Source: Charina bottae (lineage: Eukaryota; Chordata; Lepidosauria; Squamata; Charinaidae). From it: a DNA stretch of 64,000 nucleotides. The stretch is taken from contig JALMGJ010000008.1 of the NCBI GenBank assembly GCA_023362775.1, forward strand, positions 24,504,501 through 24,568,500, written 5' to 3'. This document shows, piece after piece, positions 29,055 through 41,768 of the stretch. Within the stretch, counting starts at the first letter, position 1, and every line of letters begins with the position of its first letter. The position numbers were made by a program, and so were the translations under genes. The notes beneath the pieces are model-generated. The model worked only from the letters and a program-made list of their open reading frames with translations. It was not told the origin of the DNA and ran no database searches.

Positions 29055-30687
29055 GATCAATATCAGAGTGGAGGAGGGAAGACTTCTGACTGCAAATAAA
29101 TGCTGGAGTCATATCAAATGAATTGGCTGCAGTACTAATGATTACAATATGAGCTTACTATTTGTATGAAAGGCAATATAATTGCTGTAAAAAAACTATT
29201 GGATTTCATACTGAAGAAAGGAAGAGAAATGCAGCGTTTCTGAGGTTAAGGATAAATGTAATTGATTTATGATTAATATGTAGGCCTAGGCTTATTGAGC
29301 AAATATATTGTATTTCACACAAATGAATATAAAAGCATTTTCCTCATTTCTGTGTGAAACCCAATATTTTGCATGCCAAAGAATGAAGGAAGTTATTGGC
29401 TTCAGCTACTGGTGGATGAATCCTTGACATCAATTCTTGCCAAAGTCAAGTCCATCTGTTGTGTAGCATTGGAAAATGAATGGGAGTTCAGAACTCCAAA
29501 GAATAATATGAAGGAAACTATAAAACAGCTATTCATAGAGTGATCCAAGTAAATGAAACAGATCCATATTTTCAAATTGGCTTACTATGAATTAATTAAG
29601 CAAAAGTTAGCCATTTAGTAAAAGTATAGCAATTTACTAGGAATGAAAAGGAATCTGAAGTTCATTCTCCCCCCCACACCATGATAAATTGAACTAATGA
29701 ATAAATAAATAAATGATAGTCCCTGTATTTTTCCAGCTGTCCACTAACATCAAGGAAATACCATGCCCCAAGTCCACGAATTGTAACTCTTTAAAAGATG
29801 CGGTCTTAATTTGTGCCTAACTGCTGTTACACAATGGCAAGCTCTTGCCTTTGAAAGGGCTGTGTCTTTTCCTTTCCCATGTAAGAACTGGCCGGAGTGG
29901 AAATTATGATTTTTGACAGGCTAAAATTCTCAAAGAAGCTTCAAATCATTTTAATCTCAATTATCACTCTGTTCAGGCCCCAGCCTGGACATGAGAGTGA
30001 TGGAGTTAGAAGTGGCTCATTAATCCCATTCTAGCCTCTGCCGTTCCTTGGATTATTTGAAAATAGCCTACATTTACAATGTAAATTGTAACAATCATAT
30101 GAATGTACAAAAGTCAGGAGTGAAAAATGTGGATGTAAACTCATTTTCGTTCCTTCATACATTCATTGAACAACAAAAAATATTTTAGCCAAAGACATCT
30201 TCATTCCTTATATTTTGGAACATGAAAAAAAACTCTTGAATTATTCTGATTTGCTCAAATTAGGAAATGTCTGTCTATACAGCTTTATTTCTAATATGGC
30301 AATTTTATAATTTTATTGTTACTTTATCATTATTTATTGTTCATTTATTCATTCTTTATCATTGGTTATTCATCAGCCATTTTGTACTTGACTGATGAGT
30401 GGTGGAGTATAAATGGTTTAAAACAGAAGCAGACAATCTACTTGTGACTCTGAGTAATTTCTTAAACTTTATTTTTGAGAGGTTAGGACTGAAGGACATC
30501 GTAATTTTATACAAATGGGCAGGATCAGTTTTTCTGTTTTTAAAATAATTTCCTGGTATCTCCGGTTTGTTTGTTTTGCAGTTTAAAGTCATACTGCTGA
30601 TTTTGGATGATTTGTCACTACATTTTGATTATGTGACTCTACAGAATTCTGTGGGCAACAAAAAGGTATTTTCAACAGTAACTTAAA
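29052..30687. other. AT-rich DNA, no gene seen
   Basis: Short frames only. 29930-30100 has several TAAT-rich blocks and looks repeat-free; possible non-coding conserved DNA, unproven. Confidence 0.45.
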
Positions 30688-31470
30688 CCCTCATCACCAC
30701 ATGTCTGGACTACTGCAACACATTCTACTTGGGGCTGTCCCTAAGGATGACTTGGAAACTACATTGAGTCCAAGATGCTGCAGCTCAGCTACTCACAGGG
30801 GTGAGCAGGTTTAGTAATACAGTGCTGGCTCCTGTACTAGTTACTAAAGGTTTTCAGGTCCAATTCAAAGTGTTGGCGTTGACCTATCAAATTGTTCATG
30901 TACCTTCAGGATCATCTTTCCTGGCCAGAATTAGCTTGCTCTCTGTGTTCATCCTGAAAAGGACTACTAAGGGTTCCCACCTAATGCAAAGGGAAAGGGA
31001 TGATCCTGGAGCCATGGCTTGGAGAAACTTCACTCCAGAGGTCCCTGGTACCAGGGCCGCAACTAGGGGGGGCAAGCGGGGCATGTGCCCTGGGCGCTGT
31101 GCTGCCCCCCCCCCGCCAAAATGACAAAATAGTATTTCTATACTGAATGTTTCTTGGGGGGGGGGCGGTGTAGAATCCATGTTTGCCCCGGGTGACACAG
31201 ACCCTAGTTGCCCTTCTGCCTGGTACCCCCAGTCAATTAGCTTTTGGGAACAGAGGGGATTTTTACCAAGTGGTTTGGGAAGAATGTGGTGAGAAATGGG
31301 GTTAATGGGCTGCCTCTTGTAGGGTACTTCTCATTCTGTAATTTAGTTTATTGACATTTTACTTAGTGTGGTTGTTTGATGGTTGGGAATAATTTTATTA
31401 TTTTTGATTTATTTTTGCAAACTGCTTGAAGTCTTTGAAACTGTCTTTCTCTGTGTAGACAACATATAGA
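30688..31470 (+). mobile_element. L2-type LINE 3' relic
   Basis: Decayed plus-strand copy. Blocks such as CTGGACTACTGCAACAC (LDYCN), GGGGTGAGCAGG, and CCAATTCAAAGTGTTGGCG-TGACCTA match the conserved end of L2-type ORF2. It ends in an AT-rich 3' UTR at the (GA)n. The hAT MITE at 31052 is inserted in it. Confidence 0.72.
31052..31218. mobile_element. hAT MITE, 167 bp
   Basis: Left end CAGGGCCGCAACTAGGG, right end CCCTAGTTGCCCTTCTG, partly complementary, with a perfect 8-bp duplication CCTGGTAC (31044-31051 and 31219-31226). GC-rich compared with its flanks and contains C11 and G10 runs. Confidence 0.85.
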
Positions 31471-31473
31471 GGC

Positions 31474-31498
31474 AGAGAGAGAGAGAGAGAGAGAGAGA
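31474..31498. repeat. (GA)n microsatellite
   Basis: About 12 GA units at the end of the L2 relic. Confidence 0.95.
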
Positions 31499-31499
31499 T

Positions 31500-32831
31500 G
31501 TAGCAAAATGTATGTTAAAGCCTATATGCCAATTCACATATATCATAGACATATAGATATTAATTCCAATATCATTCTAATTCTAATTTTAGAATAAAAG
31601 AACATGGCGGGAGTGTTTTGTTGATTAAGCCACTAAAGGTCTATGGGCAGATCATGGCTTTATAGATGGCATACAAAATTACAGTTTCTCTGTTCCCACA
31701 AGAGTGCCTTATTTTATCCTTTTTTCAGAAGTAAGAATTGTCCTGGTATGAACACCTGGCACTAGGAGGCAAATACAAATATATTAAGAGGATTTTGAGA
31801 TTGCAGCTGCATCCATCAAGCCTGACACTTCTCTTGAATGTGTTTATCCCTATGCTGTTGTAGGCACAGGATGATCAGTGGTACTGAGAGAGCCAGGATG
31901 GAACAATGCAGATCTCCTCAACTGGTACTGGCCATGGCTATCGTGGAAATAGGGGCTGGTGCAATAGATGCTGGATCCTCTGATTTCCTTTTTGGTAGAC
32001 ATGCTGTTCCTAAGGATCTCGTCTAATAGAATCTTGTCAAAAAAGAGAAGTGCCCTATATAACTATCACAGGCATTTATTCCACAGTTTGATATAGCCCC
32101 ATGACTTGTTTTTTTAGTCCTTTAACTTAGTTTAAACCTTCCACCTCTGTGGGGGTGTATGGTTCCTCTTTGTGCTCAGTGCTATCAGTTCCTTGTTGAC
32201 CTTTTGCTCCTATATAATAGTCTTTTGTTTTTGAAAGTTTGGCACACATCTTTTATCTCCCTTTGTGGCTATTTTGATTTAGATGTAAGGATCTGGAAGA
32301 CTTTGATTTTGCATTGCCCTAATGTTTGGCAACCCACAACCCTACCAATTAAATTAGCAGGCTTCATGATCAATGCCCACATATCTTGAGCACATCCTGG
32401 CTGTACTATGGAGCTAGCTGCAAGATGTCATCCCTCCCAGTTGCCTTCTATGCTCCAACTGGGTTATGATGAAATTAAGCTTCTACTTTTATATAGCTTT
32501 TAGCACAATGTGCATTAACCTATATTTAATCCAGGTAAAATAATTATCTCATTTGATTTCATCTTATTTTTTGATAATCCTCTCCTAATTTGTATCCTTA
32601 GAATATACCTAGGCTTGTGTTTCCTGTTTTTCCTATCATGTAGTTAGCATCCAAGATTGGAAGTGAAATTCACTGGTGCCTTTCCTGTGTCAAAGTGTCC
32701 TGTTCATCTGGACAGAGGTATGGATTTCTTTATGTATTTGTAGCCAGGAAATTATAACCATGATTAATCTTGATCAGATTACACATCGGATCATGTACAC
32801 TGTCACATCTTGATCATGTTTAATAGAGAGG
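31500..32831. other. AT-rich DNA, no gene seen
   Basis: No supported gene or repeat on either strand. Confidence 0.5.
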
Positions 32832-33107
32832 TGTAATGGTATGTGGGAATGACCTTGGGAGACAGGAGGAAGAGCCGCAGACAAGACAATGGTCAGATAA
32901 GAGGCATCTTAGCCAGCAGAAGCAGTGGGGGCATGGCAAACATCTCAGAAGGGACCCTCCCTAGTTTCTTGGGCTGTAAAGGCGAGGGCGGAGGGATGTA
33001 CTTTCAGACTTGCAAGATTGTGTTAATGTAACCTTACAATAAAGCTAGAGCTAGTACTTCTGGGTATGCTTCTTGTCTGGATTACCCTGCAAGGCTGACC
33101 TCAATCT
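32832..33107 (+). repeat. Possible solo LTR relic
   Basis: Begins TGTAATGG and has a block CTTGCAAGATTGTGTTAATGTAACCTTACAATAAAG similar in order to the 11350-11400 region, then GCTTCTTGTCTGG. An AATAAA near 33040 fits an LTR polyadenylation site. The 3' border and target duplication are not clear. Confidence 0.35.
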
Positions 33108-34442
33108 TGCAAGTCTGAAAGTTTATTTATGGAAATTATGAAAGCAGCGTATGAAGTATTATCAATCATACTAACCTTAATGTTGTCAGGTTTTCCCTAT
33201 TTGCTAAGCCATACTATGGTTTGTCCTGTTTGATTTAGCTTATTGTGTGAATCCAATCATTGTGGTTTATTCTATAAACTTTGGTTCAACAAACCATGGC
33301 TTAGTAGGATATATACCAAATCATAGAGTGATGTATACTATGTCCTGTGCTACACCCCTGAATGGCTGATGACAAACCAAGTGTACCAAATAGTTTTGTC
33401 CTGATAGATAAAGACTTGCAGCAAGACAGGTTTGACCTGTTTTCTGTGGTCTGATTTCAACACTGCAGATGGCAGATGGAAGAATTTAAATAGCACAGCT
33501 TGTGACATGACCTTGGAGCCTGTTACATTTTGATGGACAATGGCTTAGTTTTGTAGCTGTCACAGTTTCTCTTCTTGGTTGAATGAATCCTTTTCTTTTC
33601 TGTTTATCTTCATCATGAGAGGTGAAGAGATGATCAGGAGCAGTCAATCATGTGTCACGTCCTCAAGAAGAAAGAATACTCTGAGTGCTTTGTATAGTTG
33701 CCCGGGCCAGATTCGGATTCTCGTTCTACGAGTGCCAAAAGACTGCCATTGAACTTGCTGGATCTGATGCAAAGTTAGAAGAGCAAAATCTGGCCAGGCT
33801 CAAGAAAAACACAAAACAGAACAGTATCTTTCATCACTGCCACTGTAACATATCACAGCGGCCATCTCTGAATCTGCCTCATTTTGTTGGTGCTGTGTCC
33901 ATGCTGAATTAATTTACCTTGGCAGTTTCCTGATTGTTCCAATGTCTATTTGTTTAAAATGGAAACTGAGCTACGTTGTCTGCTCTCTCATTTTTTTGGC
34001 ATGGGATCATATTGTGTCTCCCATTTTCATAATCAATCATCTGCAGTATTATTTTCCATGGTATGTCTCAGTTTTACAATACCTTTGGAGACATTTTTAT
34101 ATAAAATTCAGACATAATAAAAAAGGAATTTTTTTAGAAAATAGGGAAAAATATCATCCCTGAGTCTCCAAATATGGGAAAAATATCCTAGTTCCTTAAG
34201 GTACTTGCTGGGTGCTTTTAAAAGAACAATAGATCTTAAACTGTTGTTTTAATACCTTTCCAAGAAATAAAATTTGCAGCAGTGAACCTAATATACTTTT
34301 GGCTCATAGGCACCTTTGCTTCCCCTTTACCTTGCCTGCTCTTAGATTAAGAGCAAGCTGGAGTGTTGCCAGGTTGATTTTAGCTTTAATTGAGTTCAGC
34401 CTGAGTCCCAGGCTGGTCCCTCCAGAAGTGTTGAATTAATCT
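33108..34442. other. No gene seen; imperfect hairpin
   Basis: 33204-33304 has inverted arms (CTAAGCCAT..ATGGTTTG and CAAACCATGGCTTAG), possibly a decayed MITE. The 75-codon frame 33685-33912 has no recognisable domain. Confidence 0.4.
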
Positions 34443-34545
34443 TACCCAACCTGATGCTTTCCAAGTGTTGGAATCAGACAGCTGGAAACTCCAGTCACCC
34501 TGGGGCAGCATTTAATCAAACACCACACTGGGGAGAACTGCCATA
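34443..34545. mobile_element. hAT-like MITE relic
   Basis: Blocks CCCAACCTGATGC-TTCCAAGTGTTGGA and a loosely complementary right end. Same family as 27413, more decayed. Confidence 0.35.
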
Positions 34546-37500
34546 TACAAGTGCAGACCATCAATCCATTTAGCTTAGCATAGGGCCACACCAAGGGCCT
34601 GCAGTGTGGCGCCTCCTGGCACCAGAGTGCTTGTAATACCCGTAGGTGATACCTGCAAAATCACAACATTAATTGGATGGTGTTTTTTTTTTTTTTTTTA
34701 GAAAACTGGTAAAAACCTCAGAGGAACATTAAATGTTGTAAGATTTGAGGCAAAAACATCCCTGCAAGATTCCAAGGATTAGCTGGCCAAAATCTCGTGA
34801 TTTTTAGCAATCTTGTGAGATGTCAACCATTTCAGTATTTTAAAATGTTGGTGGATGTACCATAGTGCCCAGGGCCTGAAAACAGTACCTGTGTGCTACA
34901 CAGATTGATTATTCTGTTCCCATATTCTGTACAGTTTGCTAATCAGGAAGCTGGGAAGAAGAGTTTCTGGATGGTAGTTCTTATAGACACCCTGATGTTA
35001 TGTCTGAAGTTAACCAGGACTGGGATGAATGGAATCTGAATTTCCCCCCTTATTTTTAACAGACAGTGCAGGAAATGGATTCTCCATGACCTTCTTATTG
35101 CTAAGAGACTAGTCCTTCAACGGTGGAGAGATAAATTTATAGCCTCAGTTACTCAGTGGAGTGAAGACCTGCTGTTATTTGCAATTTACGAATGAGTTGC
35201 TTATAGACAGATTATGTATGAAATATGATTTTGATGAAATATGTCTAACCATTTATTGTTGTGTAAAATGTCATATATATATATATATATGAGAAGCCTT
35301 GTGGATATAACTTTTGTTGAGTTGCTTCTTTTCCTTCCCTTCTTCTGTGATTTTTTGTCTTCTCTTTGTTCTGTTTTATTAAATGAACAGAGGCTATTTA
35401 AAAAAAAACTTCTTCCCATATAAACTCAGTGGCTGAGAGACCTTGGATAGCTAAATGAGCTCTTTGGTGGCATGGTGGAAGAGAGAGAGGTCCAAATTCA
35501 GGGAGGTTCAGGCCACACCTGGCTTTGAGGGATATACTCAGGTTGGGCTAGGCCCCAAAACAGAAGTCAGCTGGACAAGAACAAAAACTAGATTTGATTT
35601 AACCAAATGTTAATGTCATGAACAATGAATCAGTTTTCAATTTGAATGTGGTTATTTTCATTGGTTTAATAATTTTCTCACTTGTGCTAAAAGGTAGAAG
35701 TCAGAAGCAATAGATGGGGAGGCTTTGCAGGCTGCAGATTATGTACCCTCCCAAGTCATTTAAAAAAAGAAAAAGAAAAGAAACACGAAAGCTTGTTTTG
35801 GTTATTTCTATTTTGTGGCTGCTGTGTTTTCTATATATGTATACACAACATTCATAATTATATGCATACTTACCTGGAAGTAAGGCCCTTGTCATGACAG
35901 CTTCAGTGTTTCAGGAATAGGGTTGCAGTAAGCAATATTAAGATTAAATGTTTTCTGGCTATATTCAGTGAATTAAACCACTGCGTTAATTCTTTAAATG
36001 CAAAAATAATGTGGGAATCCCCAGGCATGAAAACCATCAGCAACACTTTTTGATTTTTTTAGGCTTAATTAAAAAAAAAAATCATTGCCTTACATAAAAC
36101 ATAGTAAAATTCATCTGATTTGTTCTGGAAATACTAAGATCTTGGTAGCAATACATATGGCTAGCCCAAATACAGTTATACAGTATAAGGCAAGAAGCAA
36201 TCTCTGAATTTTACATGGCTTCATAAGTTAATGCAGCAAGTTGAAATTATGTTTACAGGAGGAGGGAATACCAGGAATCTGTATAATGGTGCCCTAGTAG
36301 ATAAGACAATGAATGGTGGTTTAGCTATTACAGTTTTTACAGACCACAGTTTTTACAGACCAGAAGCTGACCTGAATCAGTCTTCAAAAAAAAAAAAAAG
36401 CTTGTAAGTTTAACAATAAATAGGATTCTCTCTTAAATATGGAGAGAAAAGTTTTTGGAGTGCTTAGAAAAGCCCGTCGTGGTGATTTTATAGGTGGTTG
36501 TTTTTACTTGGTTAAGACATTTCTGAAACATCTTTGCTCCTTGTTCAGTAGCTGGAGACTTGCAGGGACAAAACCTGTACAGAATTAGATACAAATGATT
36601 CAAATCTGCATTTTAAAAAGGGCCACATGAGCACTGAGGCGTGCTTCCTTCAGTATCAGTACACTCATTTATAGAACTAGTTTCCCAGTTATGTCAAAAA
36701 AGGGAGATCTGTTGAGATGGCTGACAGATTAGACAATAGGCCTGTTAAGAAACAAAGTTGTTATGCAGGTGTTCTACCCGTTTGCCCTCCAGCAGTTGTA
36801 CAAACCAGCTAAATTATGCTTTGGCCTGATATAACCCGGCTTATCTAAGAGGAAAGTGTAATATCATAAGAGTTCTAGAATACAGGTCATATTTGTTGTT
36901 CACTATATCTGACCACAATAAAAACTGAAACAAGGGGAAGGTGGATAGCAATATTTCCTGCTGCTGTGGCTCTCACTTTGTTTGAGTTTGAGTTGCTCAC
37001 CTTTCCAGTCTTTACATTGTTGTTCTTTCCCCTTCAGCAATATAGTTCTACTTGATTTCAGCTGGAGACATGCTCTCCCACGTATGATGGGCTGGAAACC
37101 TTGGCACTAGCAGGTGTATAAACATGCGTGTCAAAACAAATCCTGGAGTTGTATAGAAGACAATATCTGATCGTTCCTAAGTAGATGGTGTCCTTTCTAG
37201 CCACATTTTGAACATCGTTTACAAATCAGGAGTGGCAGCCACCAAGTAGGCTGATTTTTCTCATGTACGCACTGGCATTACAGCTTTTTGAGTTACAGAT
37301 GTTAAATTCAAGTTCAGTTGGTAAACTGAATGCATCTTCTCACATTCTGGAATCCTGGTAAATTCCAAAGCCTTCTGACCATAAGAGTAAATTTTGTGCT
37401 CTCAGAACAACCCATTCAGCCATAACCCAATAAAAGTTTAGAATAAATTTGGCAGCAGATAAAATAAATCTTGTATATTGGGGACTGGCAACCTTTTGTT

Positions 37501-37599
37501 GGTTAAGGACTGCACTGTGGTGAGAGGCCAGTGTGGGGCTCCAAAGGGAATGGGGTCAGGTGACACATGTAAGCGGGGTTAGCGGGTTGCGGAGAGTTA
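34546..37599. other. AT-rich DNA, no gene seen
   Basis: Contains a T17 run (34683-34699), a short (TA)n at 35273-35290 and an A13 run near 36387-36399. No gene or named element. Confidence 0.45.
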
Positions 37600-37947
37600 A
37601 TTTGTTTATTTATTTAGATTTTTAAAAAATTCCGCCTGTATTATTTTTATAAATAACTCAAGGCGGGGAACATACCTAATACTCCTCCCTCCTCCTATTT
37701 TCCCCACAACAACCCTGTGAGGTGAGTTGGGCTGAGAGAGAGTGACTGGCCCAAGGTCACCAAGCTGGCTTTCATGCCTAAGGCGGGACTAGAACTCTCA
37801 GTCTCCTGGTTTGTCATTGGCTCCTTCCTAGGGCTGAGAGAGTGTGATTGGCCCAAGGTCACCCAGCCGGATTTCATGCCTAAGGCGGGACTAGAACTCT
37901 CAGTCTCCTGGTTTGTAGCCCAGCACCTTAACAACTAGACCAAACTT
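37600..37947 (-). mobile_element. tRNA-headed SINE with L2-type tail, internally duplicated
   Basis: On the minus strand: tRNA-like head (GTTTGGTCTAGTTGTTAAGG with an A box; B-box-like GAGTTCTAGTCC), a core with GGTGACCTTGGGCCA, then CACAGGGTTGTTGTGGGG and a tail GCCTTGAGTTATTTATAAAAAT. An 86-bp segment occurs twice (37729-37814 and 37831-37916), so the B box and core are duplicated. Confidence 0.8.
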
Positions 37948-37953
37948 GCTCTT

Positions 37954-38029
37954 CTTCCTTCCTTCCTTCCTTCCTTCCTTCCTTCCTTCCTTCCTTCCTT
38001 CCATCCATCCATCCATCCATCCATCCATC
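37954..38029. repeat. (TTCC)n-(ATCC)n compound microsatellite
   Basis: About 12 TTCC units passing into 7 ATCC units, at the head of the SINE. Confidence 0.96.
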
Positions 38030-39645
38030 GTAATATACTTTTTAACACTGCTTTCCACATATTTCCCACCTCCAAATATCTAATTCTTTTTGGCAGACTA
38101 TAAGTTGGCTCCCCCCCCCCCTAATATCCACTTTAAAATGGCAAGAAACTGCACCGTTACTTTTAAGCAGCCATGGTCAGAGAGCTATCCAGGAGCCGTG
38201 ACCGTTAGGAGTAAGCTCATCTGACATCCCTCATCTGACTAACAATGGACAAAACAGTCTATTCCTGGTCCCTGTCACTTTTTATATTGAAACGTGTCCA
38301 TTCTATCCACTTTCTGCATTAATTTTCTGCATTAATTTTGGATATAGCTTTTCCTAATATATGTATGCTTTAACGGAATAAACGAGCTGACAGTTGCATT
38401 GGAGAAATATACCCTTCCAAAGAAAACGATGCTCCAATTTTCCTATTGATCCGCATAATGAAACTCTCAATTTGTTCAGAACCTCTTCTCTAAAGGTGAG
38501 AGACACTCACCTCTAAAATCTCACTACTGTACCATTTTGAGGCTTATACAGGAGGAAAAGCCTTCATAATGTGATAAGTATTGGAGGAGACAAAGGATTA
38601 CTACAGGGCAATATATATGAAAAACCCTCCTTCTCTTACTCCCTCCCCAACTTACAAATATGACCTTTCGTTCCGGTTTAATGCTAATGCTACCTCTAGG
38701 GATAAAACTTCCACTGTGGAAAGATGGAGCAAACATATAGACATCCTGTTGAAAGGATTATAAATCTCATCGGTGCTAATCACCCTGAATGCAAGTGGAA
38801 GGAGACATTTTTAAGGCAATCATTTCAAGACTATCAGTACTGAGAAGCCTTTTTAAAAAACTTCTCCGTGGGTGAGGGGATGATTCAGGAACCCCGCTGA
38901 ATAATCCATACTAGGAAGAGTGGTATACTAATGCTCACCCTCTGAATTGTGCTGGCCTCTAAGTTCAGGAGACCCTGGCCTTAGGAAGCCAGAGAGTGTG
39001 CTGAGCTGAAGCAGCCAAACCACACTGGCAAACAGCTATTGATATACTACTTTCCTCTCCTCCTTCCATGAACTTCTGGATGCTCTGGATGTCACCAGTC
39101 CTTAGAATAGCCAATGGAAAGATACTATGGTCCTTCCATAGGTGTTATCTGTCTTTCCCTACAGGCTATTTTCTGTACCATGTATTTCTATGTTGTACTT
39201 ACAGTAACTGCAGGTGGTATTCCACATAGGGCAGACAGAATTTTCAAACATGATTACAATAACACTTGCTAAGTCAAGAGTGGAGAAAAAAATAGTACCA
39301 CTGGGAGTACAATGAACACAACACAGAGGTGTAAAAAGAAATCCTATATTCTATTACTTATCGAAGAGCATATTTGTAGCTCAGGGTTGAACTGTGGAGT
39401 CCATGGTGCTCTCTGAGCCTTGTTGTTTTCTTGCAGATGTTTCATTGCCAGGCTATTCTATTACTTTTTTTTTCTGGAAGTTCCATATGTAAACTAGGGA
39501 GTGATCATGAAATAGCTCAATATATGCTTTAAAGCATGCTAAGCTAAAAGGTCAGAAATGGTTAGGCTCCCAAAAAGTAGGGGATGTGGTGATCTAGTTC
39601 CATTAAAGTGAAACCAGAGTTTTGGCATGGAAGAAAGACTTGGTT
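38030..39645. other. AT-rich DNA, no gene seen
   Basis: C10 run near 38111. No supported gene or element. Confidence 0.5.

Positions 39646-39709
<64 letters not shown>
39646..39709. repeat. (TATATG)n microsatellite
   Basis: Nearly 11 perfect hexanucleotide units. Confidence 0.97.
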
Positions 39710-41720
39710 ACTTGAACTAGAAATTCTTCAGCCAAGATGTGCTGGAAAAGAATGGGTGTAGGAAGAGGGATCTGCAAAGGGTGTCAGTAGTATTATTTTG
39801 ATATATTAGTGATAGAAAATAAATTTTAATTGCACTGAATTTTAATACAAATTACTGTATCGCCTTGGATCAGTATGCAACAGTTTTTTATTTATGCTCA
39901 AAATATCAAATAACTAACAGTATCAATTAGATTTATTAGATTACATCTAAAAACCTCTCAATAATGTATTTATTTACTCATTCATTCAGTTAATATTTGC
40001 CTAACTCCAGAACAACTTGGGTGGCTTCTAAATTAAAAAAAGTGGAGGTTGGGTTACTGAACAATTTTTTTCTGGATGAAATCGCCCCCTTCCTCAAGGA
40101 AAGAGAATGATGGACCCAACCACATGTCACTTCCCAAGCAGCCTTCATTAGCCAGGAAAGGATATAATAAATACATTGCTGGGTTAGCAGTCCCAAATAT
40201 CCTGTTGACTTCCACACGATTAACAAAATCAAACTCTTCCCAGCTAACCAAGAAGGTCTTGTTTCCATCACTTTATCTACCAGATGCCTAGAATATTCTT
40301 CTAGTGGCCAGATAGATGGTCCTGGGCCCCACTTTTCCCCAGCAAGAGTAAAAATAAGCACAATTTTTGTCTCAGTGTCTCCACCTAAAATGTTTTCTAG
40401 ATAGTTTCAAACTGTTCTTCAGCAGAATATTGGGACATAGTATAGACTATTAGTCTTTCCATATCTTGAATTCCATATACTGTATTTGTCATTTAGTCTA
40501 GACTCAATACACACCTGAGAATGAATTTGGTTGTATTTCAGTTGTGGTTTTATACATTTCACAGGCTTTTACGTATTGCAGGAATATGCATGCTTGGGCT
40601 ATGCATAAATACCATAATAAATCTCACTCAGAATCTGAAAAACAATATGGTCAGTTCATTCATTGACAGTCTAGCCTATATACAGTACTTCTCATATTTA
40701 ATCACATTCAAGCATCACATCTGAGCAAAAAAATCATAGGCAGTCTCTTCCTTTCTCAGAGAAATAGCCACACCTACTCTGAGCATTCTCTTACATTTTT
40801 ATAATTCCAAATCTGGAGTCCAACGTCAGGTCATTACTTGCAATACTGCTACAGAGATTGTTTACACTTTAGTTGATCGGTTTAGAAAGGAGGGCACGTT
40901 GTGCTTTCTTAAAACCATTAATTTTTCTGTATAAAGGCATGCAAAAGACTGAAGGAAGGAATGTTAAATTTGACCCATATAAGTAATCATATCCAGCCTG
41001 CTCAATGCAGGAATCCAAACTGAAGCATTCCTGTAGAATCGTAGACTTTAGCTGAATTCACTCTGGAAGTGAAATTAACAAGAGTTTTCTCCAAAAGTTG
41101 CCTTGAAGCTCTATGGACTAAAAGTATATTGTGGAGATACATTTCTAATTCTTTTTTCTTGGTGTCAAACACTGGTGGATTTGTCTCTCAGAAGTATCTT
41201 CCTGCATTTTAGCAGGCTGTGGGAAAGGCATCCTGAAATCCTGTACAATATTGATGGCTGTCCATACATGTTTACTGTTCTGATTGGCATTTCAAAACAC
41301 ATGTAAAGGTAGAATTATCTTTTTGAAGATACTTCATTTTCATGCATATTTAATACATTCAAATATTACCCCAAGGGCTAGAATTTATACCAAGGACTAG
41401 CATGAAGTATGTAAGTGGTGAATGATTGGATGACAATAAATCAAGATTGGCAACATGTGGCCTTAGGGCTGCATGTGGCCTAATTTCAAAAGCCCCCTAC
41501 AAGCCATTAATTCAGAGCTCTGGCAGATGTAATTTGTTTTAGCCTGCTGGACTAGTCTTTGGGGAACGGGGACAGGAAAAGACAGAGGAAAAGTGGGCGT
41601 CGGAACGGAAGAACAAGCTAGAGTATGCAGAGCATGGCTTCTGAAATCCTTTCCAACCCCTTTGCCTGTAGTGGCTATAGAAGTTGTCTCTTTTCTTCTG
41701 TAATGTGTTCTATCCCTCCA
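39710..41720. other. No gene seen
   Basis: 39990-40400 has frames of 65-123 codons on both strands and higher GC than its flanks. It may be an unnamed old interspersed repeat, but no domain or catalytic motif is visible. Confidence 0.4.
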
Positions 41721-41768
41721 TGTGTGTGTGTGTGCGTGTGCGTGCATGTGCATGTGTGCATGTGCATA
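41721..41768. repeat. Imperfect (TG)n microsatellite
   Basis: TG-rich run with GC and CA interruptions; small frames crossing it are artefacts. Confidence 0.93.

Noticed and set aside
33685..33912. 75-codon plus-strand frame that might be an exon
   Set aside because: No recognised domain, no clear splice sites or flanking exons, and one frame of this length is expected by chance.
39646..39709. Regular direct repeats as a CRISPR-like array
   Set aside because: It is a (TATATG)n microsatellite with no spacers, in a eukaryotic context.
39990..40361. 123-codon minus-strand frame
   Set aside because: No domain or conserved motif, overlapping frames on the other strand, and composition like an old non-coding repeat.
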